From Aquipuribacter nitratireducens (GTDB lineage: Bacteria > Actinomycetota > Actinomycetes > Actinomycetales > JBBAYJ01), in contig NZ_JBBEOG010000002.1 of the NCBI RefSeq assembly GCF_037860835.1, positions 496,001 through 560,000 on the forward strand: a stretch of 64,000 nt of DNA, in the 5' to 3' direction. A model generated the notes under the pieces. The model was not told the DNA's origin, searched no databases, and worked only from the letters and a program-made list of their open reading frames with translations. Both the position numbers and the translations under genes were made by a program. Positions within the stretch are counted from its first letter, which is position 1, and each line of letters starts with the position of its first letter. Below, one piece after another: positions 8,953-17,505 of the stretch.

Positions 8953-10269
8953 GTGACCGACACGCTCATCGTCCACGGGGGCTCGCCCCTCAACGGGCGC
9001 ATCCGCCTGCGGGGTGCCAAGAACTTCGTGTCGAAGGCGATGGTGGCCTCGCTGCTCGGGCACACGCCGAGCCGGCTCCGCAACGTGCCGGCGATCCGCG
9101 ACGTCGGCGTGGTCACGGGTCTCCTCGAGCTGCACGGCGTCTCGGTCCACGACCAGGGCGAGGACGGCCTCCTGCTCGACCCCAGCGAGGTCGAGCGCGC
9201 CCACAGCGCCGACATCGACGCCCACGCCGGCACGAGCCGCATCCCGATCCTCCTGTGCGGCCCGCTGCTGCACCGCCTCGGGGAGGCGTTCATCCCCGAC
9301 CTCGGCGGCTGCCGCATCGGCGACCGGCCCATCAACTACCACCTCGAGTCGCTGCGGCGCTTCGGCGCCGTCGTCGACAAGCTCCCGGGTGGCGGCATCC
9401 GCATCACGGCCCCGGACGGGCTGCGCGGCACCAAGATCGAGCTGGAGTACCCCAGCGTCGGGGCGACCGAGCAGGTCCTGCTCACCGCCGTGCGCGCGGA
9501 GGGCGTCACCGAGCTCAAGAACTCCGCCATCGAGCCGGAGATCCTCGACCTCATCGCGGTGCTCCAGAAGATGGGCGCCATCATCAGCGTCGACACCGAC
9601 CGGGTCATCCGCATCGAGGGCGTCGACCGCCTCGAGGGCTACGACCACTACGCGCTCACCGACCGGATCGAGGCCGCGTCCTGGGCGTGCGCCGCGCTCG
9701 CGACGAAGGGTGACGTCTTCCTCGAGGGCGCCACGCAGCCCGAGATGATGACGTTCCTCAACGTCTTCCGGAAGGTCGGGGGCCGCTTCGACGTGCGGCA
9801 GGACGGCATCCGCTTCTGGCACCCCGGCGGCGACCTGTCGTCCATCGTCCTCGAGACCGACGTCCACCCCGGCTTCATGACCGACTGGCAGCAGCCGCTC
9901 GTGGTGGCGCTCACGCAGGCCAGCGGGCTCAGCATCGTCCACGAGACCGTGTACGAGCAGCGCTTCGGGTTCACCGACGCGCTGCGGGAGATGGGCGCGA
10001 CGATCCAGGTGTACCGGGAGTGCCTCGGCGGCGCGCCGTGCCGGTTCGGGCAGCGGAACTTCCTCCACAGCGCCGTCGTCTCGGGCCCGTCGAAGCTCCA
10101 CAGCGCCGAGATCACCGTCCCGGACCTGCGCGGGGGCTTCAGCCACCTCATCGCGGCACTCGCGGCCGAGGGCACGTCGAAGGTCCACGGCATCGGGCTC
10201 ATCGACCGCGGCTACGAGCACTTCGGCGACAAGCTCGCCGCGCTCGGGGCGATGGTGGAGCGCGGCTGA
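8953..10269 (+). CDS. murA: UDP-N-acetylglucosamine 1-carboxyvinyltransferase
   Basis: Catalyses the first committed step of peptidoglycan precursor synthesis, adding enolpyruvate to UDP-GlcNAc. It is 438 residues long. The N-terminus VTDTLIVHGGSPLNG matches MurA; the GTG at 8953 is preferred over the in-frame ATG at 8935 and GTG at 8884 for that reason, though none has a strong ribosome site. The substrate loop RGAKNFVSKAMVASLLG carries the conserved Lys-Asn pair. The catalytic-loop region reads CLGGAPCRFG, where the familiar Cys is in a C-x5-C context. It converges with cofC three bases away. Confidence 0.93.
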   Translation: MTDTLIVHGGSPLNGRIRLRGAKNFVSKAMVASLLGHTPSRLRNVPAIRDVGVVTGLLELHGVSVHDQGEDGLLLDPSEVERAHSADIDAHAGTSRIPILLCGPLLHRLGEAFIPDLGGCRIGDRPINYHLESLRRFGAVVDKLPGGGIRITAPDGLRGTKIELEYPSVGATEQVLLTAVRAEGVTELKNSAIEPEILDLIAVLQKMGAIISVDTDRVIRIEGVDRLEGYDHYALTDRIEAASWACAALATKGDVFLEGATQPEMMTFLNVFRKVGGRFDVRQDGIRFWHPGGDLSSIVLETDVHPGFMTDWQQPLVVALTQASGLSIVHETVYEQRFGFTDALREMGATIQVYRECLGGAPCRFGQRNFLHSAVVSGPSKLHSAEITVPDLRGGFSHLIAALAAEGTSKVHGIGLIDRGYEHFGDKLAALGAMVERG

Positions 10270-10272
10270 CGG

Positions 10273-10929
10273 TCAGCCCGCGTCGCGGGCGGGACCGGCG
10301 ACGACCGCGCGGGTGCGCGGCCCGGCGCCGTGCGCGAGGACGGCGTCGAGCTGGTGGGCGGTGTCGACGTCGTGCCGCAGGGCCCACGGCACGTCGGTGA
10401 GCACGTGCGCGACCACGGCGTGACGGCCCGCCGAGCCCGCACCGAACGACGGGGTGAGCACGGCGGGGGACGCCGCGGCCAGCAGCGTCGTCCCCGTTCC
10501 GTCCGCGTCGGGCACCGTCACCTGACGCGCCCCCGAGGCCAGGGCGTCGGCACACGCCGCGAGCCCCAGGCGCACGTCGTCCGCCGTCAGCGCCGGCAGG
10601 TCGGCGAGCAGCACGGCGCAGGGCCGCTCGGGCGCCTGCCGGCCCGCTGCCTCCAGCCCCGCCCGGAGCGCCGCCGCGAGGTCGGGTCCGGGATCGGCGA
10701 CGACGGTCGCCCCGAGGGCCGCGTGCTCCGCGGCCGCTCGCGCGTCGCCCGTCACCACCAGGACGCGCTGCACGACCCCGTCCGCGGCGGTGACGGCGGC
10801 GACGGTGTCGAGCGCGACGGCGCGGGCCAGGGAGATGCGGTCGGGGACGGCGAGCCGCGACTTCGCGGAGTCGCCGCCCTTGACGGGCAGGACGACCGTC
10901 CAGCCGGGAGCCGCGCGGTCCGTCGCCAT
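10273..10929 (-). CDS. cofC: 2-phospho-L-lactate / phosphoenolpyruvate guanylyltransferase (F420 synthesis)
   Basis: A 218-residue nucleotidyltransferase of coenzyme F420 synthesis (CofC, called FbiD in mycobacteria). It starts WTVVLPVKGGDSAKSRLAVPDR, the conserved GTP-binding N-terminus, followed by ERPCAVLLADLPALTADDV and the GTTLLAAA block. The ATG at 10929 is the natural start; the open frame runs far upstream without homology. It is divergent from plsC across 51 bases. No other F420 gene is in the window, so the other steps must be encoded elsewhere. Confidence 0.9.
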   Translation of the reverse strand: MATDRAAPGWTVVLPVKGGDSAKSRLAVPDRISLARAVALDTVAAVTAADGVVQRVLVVTGDARAAAEHAALGATVVADPGPDLAAALRAGLEAAGRQAPERPCAVLLADLPALTADDVRLGLAACADALASGARQVTVPDADGTGTTLLAAASPAVLTPSFGAGSAGRHAVVAHVLTDVPWALRHDVDTAHQLDAVLAHGAGPRTRAVVAGPARDAG

Positions 10930-10968
10930 CGCCGCGCATCGTCCCACCCGCCCGAGCGCACGGGTGGT

Positions 10969-10974
10969 TAGGGT
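10969..10974 (+). promoter_or_regulatory. -10 box of leaderless plsC
   Basis: TAGGGT ends 6 bases before the GTG of plsC, with no ribosome-binding site between. The transcript would start at or next to the start codon. Confidence 0.5.
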
Positions 10975-10980
10975 GACGGC

Positions 10981-11745
10981 GTGAGCACCCGCCGCGAGAC
11001 CGACACGCGGCTGGGGTGGGGCTACCGGCTCGTCCTCGCCGTCTGCATCCCCCTCCTGCGCCTCACGACACGCCGCGACTGGCGCGGTGCGGAGAACCTG
11101 CCGGCCGAGGGGGGCCTCGTCCTCGTCTCGACGCACGCGAGCGAGGTCGACCCCCTCACCCTCGGTCACTGGGTGCACGCGCACGGCCGGGTCATGCGCT
11201 ACCTCGTGAAGTCGAGCCTGTTCCGGGTGCCGCTGCTCGGGGCGATCCTCCGCGACGCGGAGCAGATCCCCGTCCACCGCGGGGGTGGTGACGCCGCCGA
11301 GGCGTTCCGCTCGGCGGTCGCCGCGGTGCGCCGGGGCCTCATGGTCGTCGTGTTCCCGGAGGGCACGCTCACGCGGGACCCCGACCTGTGGCCGATGCGC
11401 GGGAAGACCGGCGCGGCCCGCATCGCGCTGGAGACCGGCGCCCCCGTCGTCCCCGTGGGGCAGTGGGGCCCGCACCGTCTGCTGCCCCGGTACGGCCGGG
11501 TGCCGCGCCCGTTCCCCCGGAAGACCGTCCACGTGTGGGCCGGCCCGCCCGTCGACCTCGACGACCTGCGCGGTCGCCCGCTCGACCAGGCCGTCCTCAC
11601 CGAGGCGACCGACCGCATCATGCGCGCGCTCACCGCCATCGTCGCCGAGCAGCGGGGCGAGACGCCACCGACCGTCCCCTTCGACCCGAAGGCGGCAGGG
11701 GTGCCGGAGACGGGCCGCTGGACCGGCCGCGAGGAGCGAAGATGA
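10981..11745 (+). CDS. plsC: 1-acyl-sn-glycerol-3-phosphate acyltransferase
   Basis: Makes phosphatidic acid by acylating lysophosphatidate at the membrane. It has 254 residues, with an N-terminal hydrophobic anchor (YRLVLAVCIPLLRL), the catalytic HX4D box in STHASEVDPLT, and the acceptor motif FPEGTLTRD. The GTG start is preceded by TAGGGT and no Shine-Dalgarno. It overlaps gpsA by four bases (ATGA), linking acylation of glycerol 3-phosphate derivatives with production of glycerol 3-phosphate. Confidence 0.92.
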   Translation: MSTRRETDTRLGWGYRLVLAVCIPLLRLTTRRDWRGAENLPAEGGLVLVSTHASEVDPLTLGHWVHAHGRVMRYLVKSSLFRVPLLGAILRDAEQIPVHRGGGDAAEAFRSAVAAVRRGLMVVVFPEGTLTRDPDLWPMRGKTGAARIALETGAPVVPVGQWGPHRLLPRYGRVPRPFPRKTVHVWAGPPVDLDDLRGRPLDQAVLTEATDRIMRALTAIVAEQRGETPPTVPFDPKAAGVPETGRWTGREERR

Positions 11746-12752
11746 GCGCACGGCCGCGCGTCTGCGTGCTCGGCAGCGGGTCGTGGGGCACCACCTTCGC
11801 CGCCGTCACCACCGACGCCGGCTGCCCGACCACGGTGTGGGGGCGGGACCCCGAGATCGTCCGCTCGATCGCGAGCGACCACGCCAACCCCCGCTACCTG
11901 CCCGGTGTCGAGCTGCCGGAGGCGCTCACGGCCACCACCGACGCGGTCGGCGCGGTGTCGGGAGCCGACGTCGTCGTCGTCGCGCTGCCGTCGAAGGTGC
12001 TGCGTCGGACGGTCGCCCCGCTCGCGGCCCACGTTCGTCCCGACGCCGTCCTCGTCTCGCTCTCCAAGGGCGTCGAGCACGGCAGCGACCGGCGCATGAG
12101 CGAGGTCGTCGCCGAGGCCGCCGGCGTCGGGCGCGACCGGGTCGCCGTGGTGAGCGGACCCAACCTCGCCCGCGAGATCGCCGCGCGGCAGCCGACCGCG
12201 ACCGTCGTCGCGGCGACGACGCCGGAGGTCGCGGAGCAGGTGGCCGCGGCCTGCTCGACCGACTACTTCCGCCCGTACACGAACACCGACGTCGTCGGGG
12301 TCGAGATCGCCGGGGCGATGAAGAACGTCATCGCCCTCGCCGTCGGCATGGCCGTGGGGCTCGGGATGGGCGACAACTCCCGGGCCTCGATCATCACGCG
12401 GGGCCTCGCCGAGACGGCGCGGCTCGGCGCCGCGCTCGGCGCCGACCCGCAGACGTTCGCCGGGCTCGCGGGCATGGGCGACCTCGTCGCGACGTGCACC
12501 TCGCCGCTCAGCCGCAACCGCACGTTCGGGGAGGAGCTCGGCCGCGGCTCGACCGTCGAGGAGGTCGTCGCCCGAACCCGGCAGACCGCCGAGGGCGTCG
12601 TGTCGTGCGGGTCGCTGCTGCACCTCGCCCGCTCCCTCGGCGTCGACGTCCCCATCACCGAGGCGGTGACGGCCGTGGTCTCGGGTGGCCTGCGCCCGGA
12701 GGACCTCGCGAGGCTGCTGCTCTCGCGGGCCCGCAAGCCCGAGGTCGAGTAG
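11742..12752 (+). CDS. gpsA: NAD(P)H-dependent glycerol-3-phosphate dehydrogenase
   Basis: Reduces dihydroxyacetone phosphate to sn-glycerol 3-phosphate for phospholipids. It is 336 residues long. The dinucleotide fold is VCVLGSGSWGTTFAAV; then VSLSKGVEHG, VSGPNLAREIA, the catalytic lysine region AGAMKNVIALAVGM, and GMGDLVATCTSPLSRNR. Its ATG lies in the plsC stop, so translation is coupled. GAGGAGCGAAG just upstream is an acceptable ribosome site. Confidence 0.97.
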   Translation: MSARPRVCVLGSGSWGTTFAAVTTDAGCPTTVWGRDPEIVRSIASDHANPRYLPGVELPEALTATTDAVGAVSGADVVVVALPSKVLRRTVAPLAAHVRPDAVLVSLSKGVEHGSDRRMSEVVAEAAGVGRDRVAVVSGPNLAREIAARQPTATVVAATTPEVAEQVAAACSTDYFRPYTNTDVVGVEIAGAMKNVIALAVGMAVGLGMGDNSRASIITRGLAETARLGAALGADPQTFAGLAGMGDLVATCTSPLSRNRTFGEELGRGSTVEEVVARTRQTAEGVVSCGSLLHLARSLGVDVPITEAVTAVVSGGLRPEDLARLLLSRARKPEVE

Positions 12753-12756
12753 CAGC

Positions 12757-12773
12757 CGGGGCCCTCAGCCCCG
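12757..12773. terminator. weak hairpin between convergent gpsA and the PLP-enzyme gene
   Basis: CGGGGC and GCCCCG (12757-12762, 12768-12773) form a 6-bp stem with a 5-base loop in a 12-base intergenic gap, overlapping the 3' end of the convergent gene. Possible two-way terminator. Confidence 0.35.
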
Positions 12774-13976
12774 CTCGAGCGACCGGTCGAGGGCCTGCTC
12801 GAGGTCCCGCCACAGGTCCTCGACGTCCTCGATGCCCACCGACAGCCGCAGCAGCCCCTCGGGCACGCCCAGCGGCTCCGCAGGGTGCCGGCGGCGTCGC
12901 TCGACGAGAGACTCCACCCCGCCGAGGCTCGTCGCGTGCACCCACAACCGCGTCGCGGCCGCCACCCGCTCCGCGGCGGCGGCGTCGGCGAGGTCGAGGG
13001 CGAGCAGCGTCCCGGGGCCGCGCATCTGCTCCGTCGCGAGCGCGTGGCCGGGGTCGTCGGCCAGCCCCGGGTAGCGGACCCGGCGGACCGCGCGGTGGCC
13101 GCGCGCCCGTCCGGCGAGCACGTGGGCGCTCGCCTGGGCCCGCTGGAGCCGGACGTCGAGGGTGCGCAGGCCCCGCAGGCCGAGCCACGCCTCGAAGGGC
13201 CCCGGCACGGCGCCCGTGCGGGTGCGGTGCTCCCGCAGGCGCTCCGCGAGGTCGCCGTCGCCGGCCACGACGGCGCCGAGCAGGACGTCGCTGTGGCCCG
13301 ACACCGCCTTCGTCAGGGAGTGGACGGCGAGGTCCGCGCCGAGGGCGAGCGGGTTCTGCAGGAGCGGGGTCGCGAAGGTGCTGTCGACGGCGACCAGCGC
13401 ACGGCGGCCGTCCGCCGCCGTGGTGGCGGCCCGCTCGACGGCCGCGCGGACGGCGCGCACATCGGTGAGCTCCATCGTGGGGTTCACCGGGGTCTCGAGC
13501 CACACGAGGTCCGCGCCCTGGGCCGCCGCCGCCTCGAGCGCGCCGGGGAGGGCGGGGTCCACCTCGACGACGTCGACGCCGCGGGTGTCCCGCAGGTGGC
13601 GCAGGAGCGCGACCGTGCCGGAGTACGCACGGGACGGCACGACGACGCGGGGCCGGTGCGCGCCGGGTGCGGTCGTGTCGGCTGCACGTGCGGCGGCGCG
13701 CGCGAGCGCGACCTCGACCCCGGCGGTGACGGCGGCGATGCCGGACGCCAGCAGCACGGCCTCGCCACCCTCGAGCTCCCCGAGCGCCGCCTCGAGCGCC
13801 TGCCACGTCCCGGTGCCGCCGCGGGCGTAGCTGCGGACCGAGGGGTCGGCCATCCCGTCGGGCCCGGTGAGGGCGTGGTACGTGCTCGACAGCTCGACGG
13901 ACGGGTTGAGAGGTCCCCCGCCGACAGCAGGCGGGCGACCGGCGTGCACGAGTCGGGTGGCGGGGGAGTCGGGCAC
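12765..13976 (-). CDS. Cys/Met metabolism PLP enzyme (cystathionine gamma-synthase/lyase family)
   Basis: A trans-sulfuration enzyme with pyridoxal phosphate. Family features: SVRSYARGGTGTWQALEAALGELEGGEA near the N-terminus, DLVWLETPVNPTMELTD, VAVDSTFATPLLQNPLALGAD, and the PLP-lysine motif HSLTKAVSGHSD. The C-terminal motif ATSLGGVESLVERR suggests gamma-elimination or replacement chemistry. Synthase (MetB), lyase (MegL) or O-acetylhomoserine enzyme cannot be separated here. Start GTG 13976 (VPDSPATRLVHAG) is chosen because TACGCT sits exactly 7 bases upstream, a leaderless layout; GTG 14009 would add 11 residues. Confidence 0.88.
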   Translation of the reverse strand: MPDSPATRLVHAGRPPAVGGGPLNPSVELSSTYHALTGPDGMADPSVRSYARGGTGTWQALEAALGELEGGEAVLLASGIAAVTAGVEVALARAAARAADTTAPGAHRPRVVVPSRAYSGTVALLRHLRDTRGVDVVEVDPALPGALEAAAAQGADLVWLETPVNPTMELTDVRAVRAAVERAATTAADGRRALVAVDSTFATPLLQNPLALGADLAVHSLTKAVSGHSDVLLGAVVAGDGDLAERLREHRTRTGAVPGPFEAWLGLRGLRTLDVRLQRAQASAHVLAGRARGHRAVRRVRYPGLADDPGHALATEQMRGPGTLLALDLADAAAAERVAAATRLWVHATSLGGVESLVERRRRHPAEPLGVPEGLLRLSVGIEDVEDLWRDLEQALDRSLERG

Positions 13977-13983
13977 GGGCGCC

Positions 13984-13989
13984 AGCGTA
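13984..13989 (-). promoter_or_regulatory. -10 box of a leaderless PLP-enzyme gene
   Basis: TACGCT on the minus strand lies 7 bases before GTG 13976, with no ribosome site between. Confidence 0.5.
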
Positions 13990-14024
13990 GGTGGCGCCTC
14001 GCCGGGCACGGCCGCCCCGGCCGT

Positions 14025-14030
14025 TAGCCT
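14025..14030 (+). promoter_or_regulatory. -10 box of leaderless ddl
   Basis: TAGCCT ends 8 bases before the ATG of ddl. With the minus-strand box at 13984-13989 it makes a compact divergent promoter. Confidence 0.5.
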
Positions 14031-14038
14031 CGCCGTCC

Positions 14039-15229
14039 ATGAGCGACAGCGGTACCCGGCGGCCTCGCGTCGCCGTCCTGTTCGGTGGCCGCTCCGGCGA
14101 GCACGGCATCTCGTGCGTCACCGCGTCGGGCGTCCTCGCCGCACTCGACCGTGACCGCTACGACGTCGTCGCCGTCGGCATCACGCGCAGCGGCGCCTGG
14201 CTGCTCGTCGACGACGACCCGTCGGCCTGGCGACTGCGGGGCCGTGAGCTCCCGGAGGTGACGGCGGCCTCCGCGGTCGCGCCCGGGCACGTGCTGAGCG
14301 CGACCGACACCGAGCGCCAGGGGCTCGTGCGGGTGCCCGAGTCCGGGTCACCGGTCGCGGTGGGCGACGTCGACGTCGTGCTGCCGCTGCTCCACGGGCC
14401 CTACGGCGAGGACGGCACCCTCCAGGGCCTCCTCGAGCTCGCGGGCACCCGGTACGTCGGCTCGGGTGTGCTCGCGAGCGCCGCGGGGATGGACAAGCAC
14501 ACGATGAAGGTCCTGCTCGCGCACGCGGGCTTCGAGGTCGCCGACTGGGTGCTGCTGCACCCGCGGGACTGGCGCACCGACCCCGCAGGCGTCCTCGGGC
14601 AGGTACGCGACGTGGTCCTCGGTCGCGCGGCTCCCGGCACACCCGTCTTCGTCAAGCCGTCCCGTGCCGGCAGCAGCCTCGGCATCGGCCGGGTCGCCCT
14701 CGACGGGCCCGACGCGCAGGCCGCGCTCGTCGCGGCGCTCGAGGCGGCGGCGGAGCACGACCCGCGGGTCGTCGTCGAGGTCGGCGTCGCCGGGCGCGAG
14801 ATCGAGTGCGGGGTCCTGGGGGCGCCGGACGGGGGGACGCCGCGGGCCAGCGTGTGCGGGGAGATCGTCGTGCACGGCGACGGCTTCTACGACTTCGAGG
14901 CCAAGTACCTCGACGGGTCGCGGGTCGACCTCGTCGCGCCGGCGGACCTGCCCGACGAGGTCGCAGCGGCGGTCCGCGACCGGTCCGTCGAGGCGTTCGA
15001 GGCCCTCGGCTGCGAGGGGCTCGCGCGCGTCGACTGGTTCGTCGAGCCCGGTGGGGACGCGGCGGGCCCGGGCGGGGCACGCCTGCTGCTCAACGAGGTC
15101 AACACGATGCCGGGGTTCACGTCGACGTCGATGTACCCCGTGCTGTGGGAGCGGACCGGCGTGACGTACCCCGAGCTCGTCGACCGCCTCGTCCGGTTGG
15201 CGCTCGAGCGGCCGGTCGGCCTGCGGTAG
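14039..15229 (+). CDS. ddl: D-alanine--D-alanine ligase
   Basis: Joins two D-alanines with ATP for the peptidoglycan pentapeptide. It has 396 residues. The N-terminal motif VLFGGRSGEHGISCVTASGV, the ATP-grasp block VFVKPSRAGSSLGIGRV, and the Mg-binding and substrate end LLNEVNTMPGFTSTSMYP are all present. The ATG at 14039 follows a TAGCCT box by 8 bases. With murA it is one of two cell-wall precursor enzymes in the window. Converges with the lipoprotein gene 3 bases away. Confidence 0.96.
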   Translation: MSDSGTRRPRVAVLFGGRSGEHGISCVTASGVLAALDRDRYDVVAVGITRSGAWLLVDDDPSAWRLRGRELPEVTAASAVAPGHVLSATDTERQGLVRVPESGSPVAVGDVDVVLPLLHGPYGEDGTLQGLLELAGTRYVGSGVLASAAGMDKHTMKVLLAHAGFEVADWVLLHPRDWRTDPAGVLGQVRDVVLGRAAPGTPVFVKPSRAGSSLGIGRVALDGPDAQAALVAALEAAAEHDPRVVVEVGVAGREIECGVLGAPDGGTPRASVCGEIVVHGDGFYDFEAKYLDGSRVDLVAPADLPDEVAAAVRDRSVEAFEALGCEGLARVDWFVEPGGDAAGPGGARLLLNEVNTMPGFTSTSMYPVLWERTGVTYPELVDRLVRLALERPVGLR

Positions 15230-15231
15230 CC

Positions 15232-15702
15232 CTAGGACGACAGGCAGGCCGCCTCGACGGGTAGCGCGGCCACCGCGGGACCGACGTCCGGCAGCACGGA
15301 CAGCGTCGCGGGGCCGTAGGTGGCGGGCACCTCGACCTCGACCGCCGGTCGGCGGCCGTACGTCGTGAGGATCGCGCCGCTGTCGTCGGAGGCGAGCAGC
15401 ACCCAGTCGACCACCGAGCCGTCGGACGCCTCCACGCTCACGCACTCCCGGGACGTCGGACCGGTCGGCGTGACGCCGCAGCGCAGCAGCACGGCCGGCT
15501 CGCCCCACGCGGCGGTGCCGGCGCCGCTCGTCTGCCTCGCCTGGGCGTCCGCGACGGTCCGGGGGAGGGCCGCGAGGAGCTCGGCGCAGGCCGGGTCGGT
15601 GGCCTCCGGTCCGGCCTCGACGGCGAGCGGGCCGGTGCAGCCGGCGAGGACCAGCGCGGCGAGCGCGGCGAGCGGCAGCCTCAGACGTGGACCACGGGGC
15701 AC
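15232..15702 (-). CDS. small lipoprotein, DUF3515-type
   Basis: A 156-residue secreted lipoprotein of unknown function. The signal peptide is Arg-rich, then a hydrophobic run, with the lipobox LVLAGC near residue 20. The mature part has four further cysteines, probably two disulfides outside the cytoplasm. Size, sequence style and position next to ddl, the AsnC-type protein and thiL match the DUF3515 family of actinobacteria. Its GTG start lies inside the 3' end of the upstream AsnC-type gene (22-base overlap), so it is probably co-translated. Confidence 0.8.
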   Translation of the reverse strand: MPRGPRLRLPLAALAALVLAGCTGPLAVEAGPEATDPACAELLAALPRTVADAQARQTSGAGTAAWGEPAVLLRCGVTPTGPTSRECVSVEASDGSVVDWVLLASDDSGAILTTYGRRPAVEVEVPATYGPATLSVLPDVGPAVAALPVEAACLSS

Positions 15703-15914
15703 GTGAGGGTGCGGGTGATGCCGGCGAGCTCCTGGATGCGCGCGACGACGAGCCGGCCCAGCTCGTCGAGCGTCTCCGCCTGGACCTTCGCGACGACGTC
15801 GTAGGGACCCGTCACGTTCTCCACCGACACCGTCTCCGCCATGTCGCGGATGGCGTCGGACACGCTGCCGGCCTTGCCGACCTCTGTCTGCACGAGGATG
15901 TACGCCTGGACCAC
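15681..15914 (-). CDS. stand-alone Lrp/AsnC ligand-binding domain protein
   Basis: A 77-residue protein that is only the RAM effector domain of Lrp/AsnC regulators, without the DNA-binding helix-turn-helix. It begins VVQAYILVQTEVGKAG and contains ENVTGPYDVVAKVQAETLDELGRLV, the classical beta-alpha-beta core with the PYD turn. Stand-alone RAM proteins assemble as dimers or octamers and may bind amino acids or modulate full-length Lrp. GTG 15914 is chosen because homology begins there. It is divergent from thiL across 68 bases. Confidence 0.88.
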   Translation of the reverse strand: MVQAYILVQTEVGKAGSVSDAIRDMAETVSVENVTGPYDVVAKVQAETLDELGRLVVARIQELAGITRTLTCPVVHV

Positions 15915-15982
15915 GCGCCGACCGTACCGCGACCGACCAACGCCGGCCCCACGGTGCCGACCGCCCACCCGAGGAGCCGCCC

Positions 15983-17062
15983 GTGCCCGAGCCGACCGTC
16001 GCCGACGTCGGGGAGGACGCCCTCGTCTCCGCCGTGCTCCGGACCCTCACCGCCTCGGGGTCCCGCGACCCGGAGCCCGGCCCCCGGGTGGTCGTGCCGC
16101 CGGGGGACGACGCGGCCGTCGTCGCCGACGCGGGTCCCGTCGTCGTCACGACGGACACGCTGGTGGTGGGCGTCGACTTCCGGCTCGACTGGTCGTCGGC
16201 CGCCGACGTCGGCCGCAAGACGGTCGTCCAGGTGCTCGCCGACGTCGAGGCGATGGGGGCGCGCCCCACGGGCCTCGTCGTCTCGCTGACGGCACCGGGC
16301 GACCTGCCGCTGTCGTGGGCGACCGGCCTCGCCGCGGGGCTCGGGGAAGGGGCGGCGGCCGCGGGTGCCGCGGTGCTGGGCGGAGACGTCGCGGAGGGCC
16401 CGGTCACCGTCGTGACAGGCACGGGTCTCGGCGTGCTCGACGGTCCGGCGCCGCCGGTGACCCGCGCCGGAGCCCGGCCGGGGGACGTCGTCGCGCTGCT
16501 GCCGCTGCCGGGGCGGCCCCTCGGGGCGTCCGCGGCGGGGCTGGCCGCGCTCTCGGCCGGTGTCGGGACGCTCGCCTCGCCGGAGGCGCCGGCGGACTGG
16601 GACGCCGGGGCGAGGGAGGCCCTCACGACGTGCCTGGCGGCCCACCGCGCGCCCGTGGTCGACCACCGTGCAGGCGCCGTCGCGCGCGCTGCGGGGGCCA
16701 CGAGCATGATCGACGTGAGCGACGGCCTCGTGAGGGACGTGCTGCGGGTGGCGCAGGCCTCCGGGGTCGTCGTCGACCTCGACGGCGCCGCCCTCTCGCC
16801 CGGGGACGACCTGCGGGCGCTCGCGACGGCCCTCGACCCCGCCGACCGCGACCTGGCGCGGCGGTGGGTGCTGACGAGCGGGGAGGAGCACGCCATGCTC
16901 GCGACCTTCCCCGCCGGCGCCCTGCCGCCGGGGGCGCACGTCGTGGGCGCGTGCCGCGAGCCCGCCGCGGGGGAGCAGCCGGGCGTGCTCGTCGACGGCG
17001 CCGACCCCGCGCCCCTCGCCGGCGCGACCGGGGGCTGGACGCACTACGGCCGCCGTCCCTGA
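15983..17062 (+). CDS. thiL: thiamine-monophosphate kinase
   Basis: Phosphorylates thiamine monophosphate to thiamine pyrophosphate. It has 359 residues in the PurM/SelD fold. Motifs: VVPPGDDAAVVADAG, VVTTDTLVVGVDFRLDW, AAVLGGDVAEGPVTV, MIDVSDGLVRDVLRVA, and VLTSGEEHAMLATFP. GTG start with GAGGAG 7-12 bases upstream. The stop codon forms the loop of a hairpin shared with convergent rpmB. Confidence 0.93.
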   Translation: MPEPTVADVGEDALVSAVLRTLTASGSRDPEPGPRVVVPPGDDAAVVADAGPVVVTTDTLVVGVDFRLDWSSAADVGRKTVVQVLADVEAMGARPTGLVVSLTAPGDLPLSWATGLAAGLGEGAAAAGAAVLGGDVAEGPVTVVTGTGLGVLDGPAPPVTRAGARPGDVVALLPLPGRPLGASAAGLAALSAGVGTLASPEAPADWDAGAREALTTCLAAHRAPVVDHRAGAVARAAGATSMIDVSDGLVRDVLRVAQASGVVVDLDGAALSPGDDLRALATALDPADRDLARRWVLTSGEEHAMLATFPAGALPPGAHVVGACREPAAGEQPGVLVDGADPAPLAGATGGWTHYGRRP

Positions 17063-17077
17063 GGGAGCGGCGGCCGT
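17046..17077. terminator. bidirectional terminator overlapping the thiL stop codon
   Basis: ACGGCCGCCG+TCCC (17046-17059) pairs with GGGA+CGGCGGCCGT (17063-17066, 17068-17077) with one bulged G. The 3-base loop is the TGA stop of thiL. Convergent rpmB ends at 17097. Confidence 0.7.
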
Positions 17078-17096
17078 GGAGCGGGTGGCGCTGGGG

Positions 17097-17282
17097 TCAG
17101 CGCGCGACCTTTCCGGCCTTGAGGCAGGAGGTGCAGACGTTCATCCGCTTCGGCGTCGCGCCCACGAGCGCACGGACCCGCTGGATGTTCGGGTTCCAGC
17201 GCCGCTTCGTGCGGCGGTGCGAGTGGGAGATCGAGTGTCCGAAGCCGGGGCCCTTGCCGCAGACGTCGCAGGTGGCAGCCAC
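17097..17282 (-). CDS. rpmB: 50S ribosomal protein L28
   Basis: A 61-residue L28 of the large ribosomal subunit. It reads [20 protein letters not shown], then [14 protein letters not shown], and ends [16 protein letters not shown]. The two CxxC pairs (CDVC, CTSC) make it the zinc-containing form. GTG at 17282 is preceded by GAGGAG at 6-11 bases. The isolated position between thiL and yloV is conserved in actinobacteria. Confidence 0.97.
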   Translation of the reverse strand: MAATCDVCGKGPGFGHSISHSHRRTKRRWNPNIQRVRALVGATPKRMNVCTSCLKAGKVAR

Positions 17283-17505
17283 GGGATTCTCCTCGAGTAC
17301 AGGTGTCAGGGGCCCGCGTCGGGCCTCCTCGGGCGGTTCCGGTCCTCCCCGTGGGACCGGGGGCCGGTGCATGAGCCCCCCGGGGTCCGGCAGGCAACCA
17401 CGACAGGGTAGCGGACGCGCAGCCCGTGTCCGAACCCGCGGACCCGCCGAGGCCCGGGGCTCGCCGGGGACCGCGGACCACAGGGGACGTGTCCCACCCG
17501 GTCCG

